Shown: positions 27,101 to 35,521 of the stretch, piece after piece
Position numbering within the stretch: the stretch's first letter is position 1
Layout: every line of letters starts with the position of its first letter
Assembly: GCA_963812195.1 (NCBI GenBank)
Contig: CAWEUI010000023.1
Coordinates: 124,001 to 188,000 of the forward strand
Direction of reading: 5' to 3'
Source: ZC4RG30 sp963812195
GTDB lineage: Bacteria > Pseudomonadota > Gammaproteobacteria > Steroidobacterales > Steroidobacteraceae
DNA length: 64,000 nt
Notes under the pieces: generated by a model
The model's database searches: none
What the model was told of the DNA's origin: nothing
The model's input: only the letters and a program-made list of their open reading frames with translations
Program-made: the position numbers and the translations under genes

Positions 27101-27513
27101 TCGGTCACGGCGAGACTGGTCTGCATCTGCCCCAGCAGCGGCATCGTGCGCGCCACTTCGTGTGCCAGGGAATCAATGGTCTGGATGCGCAGGCGTTGCG
27201 GCAACTCGACCAGATCCCAGCCCCGACGCTCTGCCTGCGCGTGCACTGCCGCGCAGGCGGCCGCCCACGTGGCGTGATCCGGATGGGCCTGGCTGGTGCC
27301 GCCCTCCAGGGCGTTGAGGACACGCTCGCGCATCTCGGCCGCGGCCTTGCGCGTGAACGTGATGGCCAGCACCTGCTCGGGCTCATCCACCGCGGCCAGT
27401 GCATGCAGGAAACGTTGCGCGAGTACCGTCGTCTTGCCCGAACCGGCGGGCGCCTGCAGCAGCACGTGCTGCTGCACCTTGAGCGCTTCACGGCGGACGT
27501 GCTCGTCACTCAT
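24154..27513 (-). CDS. AddA/RecB-like UvrD-family helicase-nuclease
   Basis: A 1119-residue double-strand-break repair protein. The superfamily 1 helicase starts with Walker A LLQAPAGSGKTTVLAQRFL (residues 18-36) and ITFTRKAAAEMRERV. It continues with Walker B HLLIDEFQDTSPDQ, the QLTRNFRSQ motif and VLTMHRAKGLEWDVVFV. A C-terminal PD-(D/E)xK nuclease ends in GIRWIVDYKTS (Asp and Lys of the active site). It pairs with the nuclease just upstream, from which it is separated by an 8-base overlap, and together they resemble AddAB. The frame is open to 27612, but ATG 27513 gives the family N-terminus. A few gammaproteobacteria carry this pair instead of, or besides, RecBCD. Confidence 0.9.
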   Translation of the reverse strand: MSDEHVRREALKVQQHVLLQAPAGSGKTTVLAQRFLHALAAVDEPEQVLAITFTRKAAAEMRERVLNALEGGTSQAHPDHATWAAACAAVHAQAERRGWDLVELPQRLRIQTIDSLAHEVARTMPLLGQMQTSLAVTDDTRILYRAAARLTLREGGADPVYQADVERLLRRLENNVDQAQELLAELLPSRNRWLPWLVQHPAAELGTRVADSLARIVASQLQQCWQSMPAVWWQQAAQLARAVAVHRQAAGHKAGNWQAWLAADAALATSTPELACWQAVVDLVLKADGQPRSTVTRTQGFPPTDKPLKARWQDWIETAVRHPRFVEQLRSIRGLPPPVLDAGEHAALASLARVMLLAAAQLKLVFRDAGLVDHSEIAAIARQALNTDSGLGEDTLRHTLRISHLLIDEFQDTSPDQMDLVQALTRHWQPGDGRSLFCVGDPMQSIYLFRNSEVGLFLQVRAGGVGDIDMQPLQLTRNFRSQAPLVEWSNRVFETIFPSAEDLRSSAVTFLGAQAARGPDERLEAEVRIWPQHSADGGAEARAIAQEVLALRAGQPGLSIAVLVQTRALAGPVLQALRSADIATQGVDLASLAERPVVRDLVALGQALLDAGDRTAWLAVLRSPACGLTLADLLQLAEAAGPGPLVEQLGEPRVLAALAPDGQARLERVGPVLSRAWRARGSMDIAANVEQCWHDIGGAAACRDTGELSTARHYLQALRAMQEREGPPEPARLAELATRLLDRGEADGPNPVEVLTMHRAKGLEWDVVFVPGLGRKAGNDPAQLLRALELPAPHGGTDLLLAVRSIGRANSSDPLARYIRELQAERLRNERRRLLYVAATRAKLRLYLSGHAPLDSDGHARPRSGSLLELLWPALGAQFAPGSTDNDGPATAQSAPLAMVWQRLPTHFRPPEPAVLPRIDSLVRTVAEPAQEGVEFSWVGPLARAAGTVMHAELERLARRGEAGMAELPARAPACAAGLREQGIAPQEARRNADRIVQRLAGLVHGERARWLLFAAHREAASELRLSGIVDGELRNVIIDRSFVDASGIRWIVDYKTSVHAGSGLEEFLEREMARYTPQLRLYGALAGRLGPQPVRVALFFPWLGENGEFRELSAASDR

Positions 27514-30070
27514 CCGCAGGCTCTCGTTCGTCTTCGGGTGCGCGGCGGCACAGTGCGGGCAGGTGGCAGTAGCGGCAGGCATTGCGATCGCGCGCCAGGG
27601 TGCCTTCGCCACCCAGATGCGCGGTGATCAGTTGCAGCAGACGCTGCTGCCATTCGGCACTCATCGCATCCCAGTCCGCCACGGGCTTCAGTTGCGGCAA
27701 GGCGCCGCAATCGCCTGCAGCTACTCCAACAAGGCCCGTCTGCCCGGGTTTGAGCCCATACAGCGCCGCCGCCGAGACCTTCTGGCCACGCGCGGCCTGC
27801 GCCGTGACGTACAAGGCCAGTTGCAGGGGCTCCAGCTCGCCCTTGTCCATTCTCACTCGTTCGACCGCACCACTCTTGTAATCGATCAGGCACAGCGAAC
27901 CATCCTCGAGGCGGTCCACCCGATCGATGCGCAGGTCCAGGCGCGCGCCACCCGCGGACCATTGCAGCTTGAGCTCGCGCTCGACCACCGTGAATGCGGA
28001 GCGTTGTCGTTCCTGCTGCAACACCTCGGCCAGGATGGCCAGGCAGCGATCCCTTTCCCGCTCGCGCAACTCGCGGCTCCACCAGCGACTGCCCGGCACG
28101 GCGCCTGCCTCCAGCACGGTGCGCCAGAGTCGTTCCAGCAGTGCGCGTTCGGCGTCGGCATCCAGCCCCAGCAAACCCGCATGATCCGACAACTCATCCC
28201 ACAGGCGCTGCAGCAGCAGATGCAACAACGTGCCGCGCGCGGCGGGTGCAAGGCCGTCGGAGAGCGGACCCGGCGCCCTCGCGCCCAGTCGCCACTGGGC
28301 CTGCGCGCGAAACGGGCAGTCCTGCTGTACACGCAGGCGATCCACGCCACCTCTGAGCGGTCTGCCCAGAGCCGCCTCGGCAATCGCCGGAAACTGCTGG
28401 TCATGGGCCGCAGCGGCCAGCCCGGGCTCTGCGGGCGCGGACACGAAATCATCCTCCGTCCATGCCGCGGCTCCCGCGCCGACCAGTCCGGTCGGCCGAT
28501 GCCGCAGATCGCCCTCCCGTTCCGGATAGCTGAGGACCAGGTGTGGCGTACGCTGCTGCCATCTGGTCAGCACCCACGACGCCTGCGCCCGACGCTCGGT
28601 CACGCTGGCCTGCGGCCAGTGGCATGCGCGCTGCTCCTGCAGTGCCACGTATGCATCCGGGCGAGGCGCAGCCGGCCAGCGGCTTTCGGCCAGGCCCAGC
28701 ACCCAGATCCCGTCATAGTCGAGCAGCGGATCAGTGAATGTCGCGGTGAACGTGATCGCCGCGTCGCCCGAGCTGGCCTGATGGCGACCGGCCGCTGCCA
28801 GCCGGCGCAGCAGGTTCAGCGCCCGACTCGCCTCGAGCGGCGCGTGTACCGCATCGAGGGCGGCGAATTCATCCAGCAGTTCGCCCCAGCGCTGGAATCG
28901 CTGATGCTCGCCTGTATCCAGCACATTGCGCCGGTTGAAGCCGGCCGCGGCCAGAGCATCGCTGAAGCAGCGGGCCCATTCACCCGTGGCGCGCCGGCTG
29001 TCCGATCCGGCGGCATCCCGCAGCCCTTCAAGCCAGTTCAACAGGCGGCCCGCGGCCGGCGCGTCTTCGCTGATCGTGGCCAGAGCCGTACGCAGATCGT
29101 GCGTGCTCCAACGGGCCAGTGCCCACTCTTCGAGGTATCCCTGCAGGGACCACAGCTCGGCCTGGCTGCCGAAATCGAAATAGGGACTGCGCAGCAGTGC
29201 ATAGAGCTGTTCGGTGTCCAGCGCCGGCTCCAGGCACTGCAGTGCCAGCAACGCATCACGGATCAGACTGATCTGGGTCAGGGGTGCGCCCCCTTCCACG
29301 GCCAGCACCTGACGGCGCACCTCCCCGAACCCATGGCCGGGTCCGGCCAGGTGTCGCCACAGCAACTCACCCTGCACCGCCAGCGAGGGTTCGGTGCAGG
29401 CCGACACCACGAGCAGGCGCGCGCCCGAATCCGCGCGTACTCTTTCCATGCACCACCTGGCGCAGGCGGACAGCTCGTCCTCGAGCCCGGGCAGTCTGCG
29501 CAGCGACGGCTCGGCGGCCGGCGCGGACGGATCCGGTGCCAGCAGCCCGGTGGCCTGCCAGAGTTGCGTGCGCAGCGCTTCCTGCAACGCCGACAGGCGC
29601 GGCTCGCCTGCTATCAGCGGAGGCGGCACGTCGCGCAGGAATTGCAGGGCCTCAGGAGGTGCCAGTCGCAGCGACAGCAATTTGCGCGCGGCGCAGCGGC
29701 TGCGCACCTCGGTGAGCGCACGCACCAGCAGCTGCTCCTCCTCGCTCACGGCGGAGCGTGACAGGCTCATCGTGGACTGCGTGGCACGATGTGCCGCGGC
29801 CATCAAGCCCTCGACATGGGCATCGAGCGGCACCGTCGTGCCGGACAGCTCCTGCAGCACCTCCTCCCACAGCGCGCGTTCCTGACTGGGGGAAAGCAGC
29901 TGCAAGGCAGGGGCCGTGCCGCGCACGGATGCAGCGCGCCACTGATGGGCCAGCCAGGCATCCCAGGTAACGACCTCAGGTGAGGACCACACCTCACGAC
30001 CCGCGCGGCGCTGGCGCCGTGCCCAGGCCAGGCGCAGCGCCGCGGCGCGATGCGCGTCCGGAACGACCAC
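27506..30070 (-). CDS. AddB-like PD-(D/E)xK nuclease of a helicase-nuclease pair
   Basis: 854 residues from GTG 30070, of the 'probable DNA repair' AddB-like type. An inactivated helicase-like body ends in a RecB-type nuclease with LIDYKSGAVERV. Four cysteines (QQDCPF and CRYCHLPALC, spacing C-x2-C-x5-C) look like the 4Fe-4S staple of AddB. No intact Walker A is seen. Family-like sequence continues upstream of the GTG in the same frame (LDAAVVAALDAGRT) without a start codon. An ATG at 30132, behind AGGGGA, would supply one if a single base were missing between. The true start is therefore probably 30132. alaA ends seven bases further up. Confidence 0.8.
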   Translation of the reverse strand: MVVPDAHRAAALRLAWARRQRRAGREVWSSPEVVTWDAWLAHQWRAASVRGTAPALQLLSPSQERALWEEVLQELSGTTVPLDAHVEGLMAAAHRATQSTMSLSRSAVSEEEQLLVRALTEVRSRCAARKLLSLRLAPPEALQFLRDVPPPLIAGEPRLSALQEALRTQLWQATGLLAPDPSAPAAEPSLRRLPGLEDELSACARWCMERVRADSGARLLVVSACTEPSLAVQGELLWRHLAGPGHGFGEVRRQVLAVEGGAPLTQISLIRDALLALQCLEPALDTEQLYALLRSPYFDFGSQAELWSLQGYLEEWALARWSTHDLRTALATISEDAPAAGRLLNWLEGLRDAAGSDSRRATGEWARCFSDALAAAGFNRRNVLDTGEHQRFQRWGELLDEFAALDAVHAPLEASRALNLLRRLAAAGRHQASSGDAAITFTATFTDPLLDYDGIWVLGLAESRWPAAPRPDAYVALQEQRACHWPQASVTERRAQASWVLTRWQQRTPHLVLSYPEREGDLRHRPTGLVGAGAAAWTEDDFVSAPAEPGLAAAAHDQQFPAIAEAALGRPLRGGVDRLRVQQDCPFRAQAQWRLGARAPGPLSDGLAPAARGTLLHLLLQRLWDELSDHAGLLGLDADAERALLERLWRTVLEAGAVPGSRWWSRELRERERDRCLAILAEVLQQERQRSAFTVVERELKLQWSAGGARLDLRIDRVDRLEDGSLCLIDYKSGAVERVRMDKGELEPLQLALYVTAQAARGQKVSAAALYGLKPGQTGLVGVAAGDCGALPQLKPVADWDAMSAEWQQRLLQLITAHLGGEGTLARDRNACRYCHLPALCRRAPEDEREPADE

Positions 30071-30138
30071 CGTGCGGCCGGCATCCAGCGCCGCGACGAC
30101 AGCTGCATCGAGCCCCGCTACGGCCGTGGCATTTTCCC

Positions 30139-31432
30139 CTACTTGAAACGCGCCGCGGCGTCGACCACGCGCGGGGTGGAACCCTGCGCGCCCACCGCGT
30201 TGTGATGGCGCGCCGACCAGGACTCCAGCTGCGCCTCTATGCGCTCGAACACGAGAGACAGCGTGCCGGCATCGGGCAGGATGGTGGTCCTGAAGTGGTT
30301 GCGATACGGCACGTTGAAGATGCTCCCGGGAGTAATCAGCACGTGCTTCTCCTCGAGCAACTCCAGCGCGAACTGGTGATCGTCGAAGTCGGGAATCGCG
30401 TCCAGGGAGACTTCCACGAACGCGTACAAGGAGCCGCTGGGCGCTGTCAGCCGCAGGTACTTGCTGTTCGCGGCTGCATTGATCACGGTCTTGCGCGATT
30501 CGTACAGCCTTCCACCCGGCGCGGTCAGGTCACGAATGCTCTGATACCCGCCCAGTGCCGCATGCACTGCATGCTGCGCGGGAACATTGCTGCACATCCG
30601 CATGGAGCTCAACAGCTCGATCGCGCCCAGGTAGTCGGCCGCGCGCTGCACCGCTCCCGAGAAGCTGACCCAACCGACGCGGTAGCCCGCGGCGCGATAA
30701 ACCTTCGAGAGCCCGGACAGCGTGGCGCACAACGTGTCGTGCACCAGCGAGGCGATGGGCACGAACTGCACGTCGTCGTACGTGATGCCGTCGTAGATCT
30801 CGTCGGAGAGGATCACCAACTGGTGCTTCTCGGCAATGCGTGCCATGCGCTCCAGCACATCGCGCGGGTACACGGCACCGGTGGGATTGTTCGGATTGAT
30901 CAGCACCAGCGCACGGGTGCGCGGCGTGATCAGCGACTCGAGTTCGTCCGGGTCCGGGTTGAAGCGGTTCTCCGGCCGGCAGTGGTAATGCACTGCTCGT
31001 CCGCCGTTCAGCGTCACGGCCGCAGTCCACAATGGATAGTCCGGCGCCGGCACCAGAACCTCATCGCCATCGGAGAGCAGCGCACGAAGCGTCAGGTCGA
31101 TCAGCTCGGAGGTGCCGTTGCCGATGAAGATGGTCTCCGGGGTACAGCCGCGCACGCCACGATTCTGCTGTTGCAGGAGAATCGCCTCGCGCGCCGGATA
31201 GATGCCCTTCTGGTACGCATACCCTTCGGACTGTGGCAGGTTCTGCACCAGCGCCAGGCGCAGGATCTCCGGCGTGCGGAACCCGTATGCACCGGGATTG
31301 CCGATGTTCGAGCGAGATGATCTCGTAGCCCTGGCGTTCGAGTTCCAGCGCCCGATGCGCCAGCGCTCCGCGGATCTCGTAACGGACGTTCTTGAGGCCA
31401 TCACTCGGTTTGAAGCTGGAATCACGATTCAT
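30139..31432 (-). CDS. alaA: Alanine/pyruvate aminotransferase, AlaA type (one frameshift)
   Basis: A class I/II PLP aminotransferase of about 430 residues closely following E. coli AlaA: KNVRYEIRGALAHRALELE at the start, then NIGNPGAYGF, VPAPDYPLWTAAVTLNGG, LVLINPNNPTGAVYPRDVLE and DEIYDGITYDD. The PLP lysine is in LSGLSKVYRAAGYRVGW, followed by SMRMCSNVPAQHAVHAALGGYQ. It makes alanine from pyruvate and glutamate. The first 40 residues (from ATG 31432) are in a different frame; removing one G near 31308-31311 joins EIISL to NIGNPG. It diverges from etfB across 62 bases. Confidence 0.9.
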
Positions 31433-31481
31433 AAGCGGGGCAGTCTACCCCCAGGCGTGTCCGGACGACCAGCGAACTAAG

Positions 31482-31487
31482 TATACT
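31482..31487 (+). promoter_or_regulatory. Putative -10 element (TATACT) directly before etfB
   Basis: TATACT ends seven bases before the etfB ATG at 31495, so transcription would start at or beside the A of the start codon. No Shine-Dalgarno is present in the 20 bases before the ATG. This suggests a leaderless etfB mRNA, although the -35 position (GTCCGG) is weak. Confidence 0.5.
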
Positions 31488-31494
31488 TTGTGCG

Positions 31495-32244
31495 ATGAAA
31501 CGCATCCTCGTACCCATCAAGCGCGTCGTCGACTACAACGTTCGAATCCGCGTAAAAGCTGATAACAGCGGCGTCATTACCGACGGCGTCAAACAGAGCA
31601 TCAATCCGTTCGACGAGATCGCGCTGGAAGAGGCCCTGCGCCTGAAGGAGAAGGGGCTCGCCGAGGAGGTGGTGGTGGTGTCCATCGGTCCGGCCGAGGT
31701 GCAGAGCCAGTTGCGCACCGCGCTGGCGATGGGCGCGGACCGCGCGCTGCTGGTGAACCACGCGGGCCCGGTCGAACCGCTGGACGCGGCCAGGATCCTG
31801 CTGCAGCTGGTCGGGCGCGAACAGCCCTTCCTGGTGCTGCTGGGCAAGCAGGCCATCGATGATGACAATAACCAGACCGCGCAGATGCTGGCCGGCTTGT
31901 GGAACCGTCCGCAGGCAACCTTTGCGTCGAAGGTCGAGCTCGTCGGCGAAGTGGCGCGGGTAACGCGCGAAGTGGACGCCGGCCTGGAAGTTCTCGAGAT
32001 CGACCTGCCGGCGGTCGTGAGCGTCGACCTGCGGCTCAACGAGCCGCGCTTCGTGAAGCTGCCGGACATCATCAAGGCCAAGAAGAAGCCCCTCGATACC
32101 TTGCAGCCCGCCGACCTGGGCGCGGTACCGCGACCACGCCTGACCAGCGTGCACGTCGCCCCGCCCCAGCCCCGACAGAAGGGCCAGCGGGTCAAGGACG
32201 TGCCGGAACTGATCGCCGCGCTCACTGCGAAGGGGTTGATCTGA
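31495..32244 (+). CDS. etfB: Electron transfer flavoprotein beta subunit
   Basis: A 249-residue subunit with MKRILVPIKRVVDYNVRIRVK at the start, the AMP-binding GKQAIDDDNNQTAQMLA and the ETF-beta signature VEVDLPAVV-type segment (VLEIDLPAVVSVDLRLNEPR). ETF takes electrons from acyl-CoA and other dehydrogenases and passes them to ETF-quinone oxidoreductase. The etfA start overlaps its stop by one base. It lacks a ribosome binding site and has TATACT at the leaderless distance. Confidence 0.97.
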   Translation: MKRILVPIKRVVDYNVRIRVKADNSGVITDGVKQSINPFDEIALEEALRLKEKGLAEEVVVVSIGPAEVQSQLRTALAMGADRALLVNHAGPVEPLDAARILLQLVGREQPFLVLLGKQAIDDDNNQTAQMLAGLWNRPQATFASKVELVGEVARVTREVDAGLEVLEIDLPAVVSVDLRLNEPRFVKLPDIIKAKKKPLDTLQPADLGAVPRPRLTSVHVAPPQPRQKGQRVKDVPELIAALTAKGLI

Positions 32245-33197
32245 TGAACCGCATTCTCGTTGTCGCGGAACACGATGGACGCAGACTGTCCGAAGCCACT
32301 GCGCGCACGGTGGCCTGTGCCCGGCTCATCGACGGGCAGATCACCGTGGCGGTGCTGGGTGCGGATGCCGGCGCGGTGGTGAAGGACGCGGCGGGGCTGA
32401 GTGGTGTGCAGCGCGTACTGAGTTTTGATGCTCCCGCCAATGCGCACGCACTGGCAGCCGTGCAGGCGCCGCAAATCGCCGCGGTTGCCGGCGAGTTCAC
32501 GCATGTGCTGGCACCGTCGAGTACCTTCGGCAAGGATCTGCTGCCGCGAATCGCGGCGCTGCTGGACGTACCCGCGATCAGCGACGTGATGGCGGTGGAA
32601 AGCCCCGCGCGCTTCCGTCGCCCGATCTACGCCGGCAATGCCATCCTGACGGTGGACGTTGGCGATCTGCGACCCGTTCTGGCAACGGCGCGAATAGCCT
32701 CCTTCGAACCCGTGGCCAGCGGCGATGCGGCCGCCACCATCGAGAAGGCGGCGATCCCCGCGCAGCTGCCCACGCACACCCGCTTCGTTTCCGTGACCAC
32801 CCAGGACAGCGATCGCCCGGATCTTGCCACGGCACGCCGCGTGGTCTCCGGTGGTCGGGCGCTGGGCAGCGCCGAGAACTTCAAACTGGTGAACGATCTG
32901 GCCGCGTCACTGGGCGCGGCAGTGGGCGCTTCGCGCGCCGCGGTGGATGCAGGCTATGCACCAAACGATCTGCAGGTCGGCCAGACCGGCAAGATCATCG
33001 CGCCGGACCTGTATGTCGCGCTGGGCATTTCCGGCGCCATCCAGCACATGACCGGCATCAAGGATGCGCGGGCCATCGTGGCCATCAACAAGGATCCGGA
33101 CGCGCCGATATTCGAGGCCGCGGACTATGGTCTGGTAGCGGATATCTTCGAGGCAGTGCCGCAGTTGATCGCGTCACTGCGCTCGCGCGCCGGCTGA
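32244..33197 (+). CDS. etfA: Electron transfer flavoprotein alpha subunit
   Basis: A 317-residue FAD-binding subunit. The C-terminal domain has RRVVSGGRALGSAENFKLV, GAAVGASRAAVDAGYAPNDLQVGQTGKIIAPDLYVALGISGAIQH (shown in overlapping short parts: GASRAAVDAG, VGQTGKIIAP, ALGISGAIQH) and IVAINKDPDAPIF, the FAD site of ETF-alpha. ATG 32244 overlaps the etfB stop (TGATG). A longer upstream frame is an overlap inside etfB. The gene ends seven bases before the convergent TPR gene, with no visible terminator. Confidence 0.97.
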   Translation: MNRILVVAEHDGRRLSEATARTVACARLIDGQITVAVLGADAGAVVKDAAGLSGVQRVLSFDAPANAHALAAVQAPQIAAVAGEFTHVLAPSSTFGKDLLPRIAALLDVPAISDVMAVESPARFRRPIYAGNAILTVDVGDLRPVLATARIASFEPVASGDAAATIEKAAIPAQLPTHTRFVSVTTQDSDRPDLATARRVVSGGRALGSAENFKLVNDLAASLGAAVGASRAAVDAGYAPNDLQVGQTGKIIAPDLYVALGISGAIQHMTGIKDARAIVAINKDPDAPIFEAADYGLVADIFEAVPQLIASLRSRAG

Positions 33198-33204
33198 CCA
33201 GGCT

Positions 33205-34461
33205 TCAGCTGGCGTACAGCGCCCAGAGTCGCGCAATGCGCTGCCAGTCCTTGTCGTCGGTTTTCACGGACTTCAGCGTCTTCAGGGCATCCGCCTTGTT
33301 GCCCCCCTGCAGTTGCGCAACGCCGAGCGTGATGGTGGCTTCGATCTGGGTATCGTCCTTGAGCCCGCCCTTGCCCAGCGCACGCTGCAGGGCCTCGGCC
33401 GACTTCGCGAAATCACCAAAGCTGTATTCCATCATGCCCACCGTGACATCCAGTGTGCCAGTGGGGGCCGCTTTCGCGTCGGCCTCGAGCTTGGCCAGAC
33501 CGGCCTTGTCGGTGGCCACGGTATTGGCGGCCGACTTCGCGCGACGTACGGCACTGGCCTTGTCGGTGGCGTCCGTGAAGACGTTGGCCTTGAGGCCGTC
33601 TTCGAGGAAGCTCTCGGCCTCGGCAGACAGACCGGCGGCAAGCGCATAGCCGTAGCAGTCGCTGTAGTCGGTGGCGGCCTTGATCGTCCTGGTGGCCCGC
33701 ATCAACCGGCAGACCTGCAGTTTCTGGCGCGGCTGCAAGGAGGCGATCTTGCGCACGGCATACATCAGCGGTTCCCAGTACTCCGTCTTCGGGTAGTACA
33801 CCACCAGTTTCTCCACCGCATCGGTTTCGGAGGGCTTGTCGCCCAACTTGCTGTAGGAGGCTGCCAGCATCCGCAGATCATGCTCGCGCGGAGTCTGCCC
33901 GCGCTTGATCTGTTCGTTGATCAGGCTGTTGTAGAAACGCGCCGCGTTCCTGTAGTCGCCCTTCAGGAAGTAGCTCTGACCGATCGTGGAGAAGATCTCC
34001 GGATCGGCATTGCCCGACTTGGTCAGCCGGGTGCCGTAATCCACGGCGCCGTCGAAATCCTTCGCCTGGAAGGCCATCAGCATCAGCGCCTTTTCGTACG
34101 GCGCCGCCTGGACCGGCGTCAGGAACCCCGAAGCGACCAGACCCTCCAGCGCCTTGCGCTCCTCGTCGTGGTTGTTCAGGGCATGGTTGGCCTGGAACAG
34201 CAGGTAGTAGGCGTAGTAGTTGTCGTCCGGCTTGCGATCGCTTTTCGACAGGATCTCCTGCACCGTGGAAATGACGTCCTGGTACTGCTGCTTCTGCAAC
34301 GCTCCCTGCGCGGCAATGAAGCTCTTGCGCAGGGACATCGTGATATTGGGTGAAGGCGCCGCCGAGGCCGCGGCTTCCGCCGCGCGGATCGGTACCGCGT
34401 GCAATGCGCCGGTTGCCAGCGCCACCACTGCCACGAAAGCCGGAACGATAGACTTCGACAT
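33205..34461 (-). CDS. Periplasmic TPR-repeat protein of a TonB system
   Basis: A 418-residue protein with a signal peptide (KSIVPAFVAVVALATGALHAVPIRAA, read as two parts KSIVPAFVAVVAL and ATGALHAVPIRAA). It then carries helical repeats resembling TPRs: FIAAQGALQKQQYQDVI, YYLLFQANHALNNHDEERKA, FSTIGQSYFLKGDYRNAARFY and MLAASYSKLGDKPSETDA. It closes the tonB-exbB-exbD-exbD series on the same strand, so it probably works with that complex. Similar TPR proteins accompany TonB loci in Xanthomonadales-like bacteria. ATG 34461 was chosen because it starts the signal peptide; the frame is open to 34512. Confidence 0.75.
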   Translation of the reverse strand: MSKSIVPAFVAVVALATGALHAVPIRAAEAAASAAPSPNITMSLRKSFIAAQGALQKQQYQDVISTVQEILSKSDRKPDDNYYAYYLLFQANHALNNHDEERKALEGLVASGFLTPVQAAPYEKALMLMAFQAKDFDGAVDYGTRLTKSGNADPEIFSTIGQSYFLKGDYRNAARFYNSLINEQIKRGQTPREHDLRMLAASYSKLGDKPSETDAVEKLVVYYPKTEYWEPLMYAVRKIASLQPRQKLQVCRLMRATRTIKAATDYSDCYGYALAAGLSAEAESFLEDGLKANVFTDATDKASAVRRAKSAANTVATDKAGLAKLEADAKAAPTGTLDVTVGMMEYSFGDFAKSAEALQRALGKGGLKDDTQIEATITLGVAQLQGGNKADALKTLKSVKTDDKDWQRIARLWALYAS

Positions 34462-34593
34462 GAGTATCCTCACCGTGGGCCCACACGGGCCCGCTCTGTC
34501 ATTGACAGTCATCTAGCACTACTACCCGTGAACGGAAGCTTAACGCTTCCCGGATGGCGCCCCAGAGACCCTGGAGCGGCCCGCCAACTGGAC

Positions 34594-35016
34594 TCAGTCA
34601 GCGAATTCCGCGACGTTCGTGAAGCCCATGCGCAGCATGTGATTGCGCTGCGCCGAGGCCATCACGTTGGCGATCACGTCGTACTTGGCCAGCGCCGAAG
34701 GATGCAGATGAATCTGCGGCTGCGGATCCTTCATCGACGCCCGCGCGAAGTACGAATCAAGCTGCGGGATGCCTGAAACCGGATTGCCGTCGTACACGAT
34801 GGTGCCGTCGGGATCGATCTCGATGTTGATGATCTCCGGCTTGATGGTTTGCGGCTGCATGTTCGGCGGCGGCAGGTCCAGCTTCACCGCATGCGTCTGC
34901 GGCGGCAGCGTCACGATCAGCATCACCAGCAGCACGAGCATCACGTCGATGAGCGGCGTCGTGTTGACGTCGCACATCGCCTCATCGGTACCACCCTGGG
35001 AAACAGACATCGACAT
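34594..35016 (-). CDS. exbD: ExbD/TolR-family biopolymer transporter, second copy
   Basis: A 140-residue protein with one membrane helix (IDVMLVLLVMLIVTLP) preceded by DVNTTPLIDVML, whose aspartate is the proton-path residue of ExbD. The periplasmic domain (IEIDPDGTIVYDGNPVSG, NHMLRMGFTNVAEF) differs clearly from the first copy. The two ExbD genes are six bases apart. They probably form alternative or mixed ExbB-ExbD motors for TonB. Confidence 0.9.
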   Translation of the reverse strand: MSMSVSQGGTDEAMCDVNTTPLIDVMLVLLVMLIVTLPPQTHAVKLDLPPPNMQPQTIKPEIINIEIDPDGTIVYDGNPVSGIPQLDSYFARASMKDPQPQIHLHPSALAKYDVIANVMASAQRNHMLRMGFTNVAEFAD

Positions 35017-35022
35017 TAGTTG

Positions 35023-35472
35023 CTACTCCGCCGCAATTTTGCCCGTGGGCTGGGTGAGGAAGTCGACTTCCACGATGCCCGCGGTCTGGATGGTGTACAG
35101 CACGCGCGCCACCTGCTCGTAACGCGCCTCGCGATCGGCCTTCAGATGCACATGCGGCGGCAACTTGCCATCCGCATAGGCAGCCTTGACCTTGGTGGCC
35201 AGCGCCTCGAACAGTGCCTGGCGATTGGGGAGCTGGCCGCCGCCCAGGTACATGTTGCCGTTCAAGTCGACGGACAAGGCAATGTCCTCGGGCTTGGTCT
35301 GCTGCGCAATGTTGCGCGGCGTCGGCAATTCCACCTTCACCGTCGGCACGATCACCGGCACGGTGATGAGGAAGATGATCAACATCACCAGCATCACGTC
35401 GACCAGCGGCGTGGTGTTGATGGCCGACATCACCTCGTCGTCGCCGTCACTGCCCGGAACATTCATCGCCAT
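35023..35472 (-). CDS. exbD: ExbD/TolR-family biopolymer transporter, first copy
   Basis: A 149-residue protein with the ExbD start MSAINTTPLVDVMLVMLIIF (Asp in the helix) and a periplasmic domain containing IALSVDLNGNMYLGGGQLP and HLKADREARYEQVARVL. It uses the proton gradient with ExbB to energise TonB. It lies 49 bases after exbB on the same strand. Confidence 0.92.
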   Translation of the reverse strand: MAMNVPGSDGDDEVMSAINTTPLVDVMLVMLIIFLITVPVIVPTVKVELPTPRNIAQQTKPEDIALSVDLNGNMYLGGGQLPNRQALFEALATKVKAAYADGKLPPHVHLKADREARYEQVARVLYTIQTAGIVEVDFLTQPTGKIAAE

Positions 35473-35521
35473 GGCTATACCCTACTCAAATCTCTCGTGC
35501 TGTATCCCGCGCGGGTCGCCG

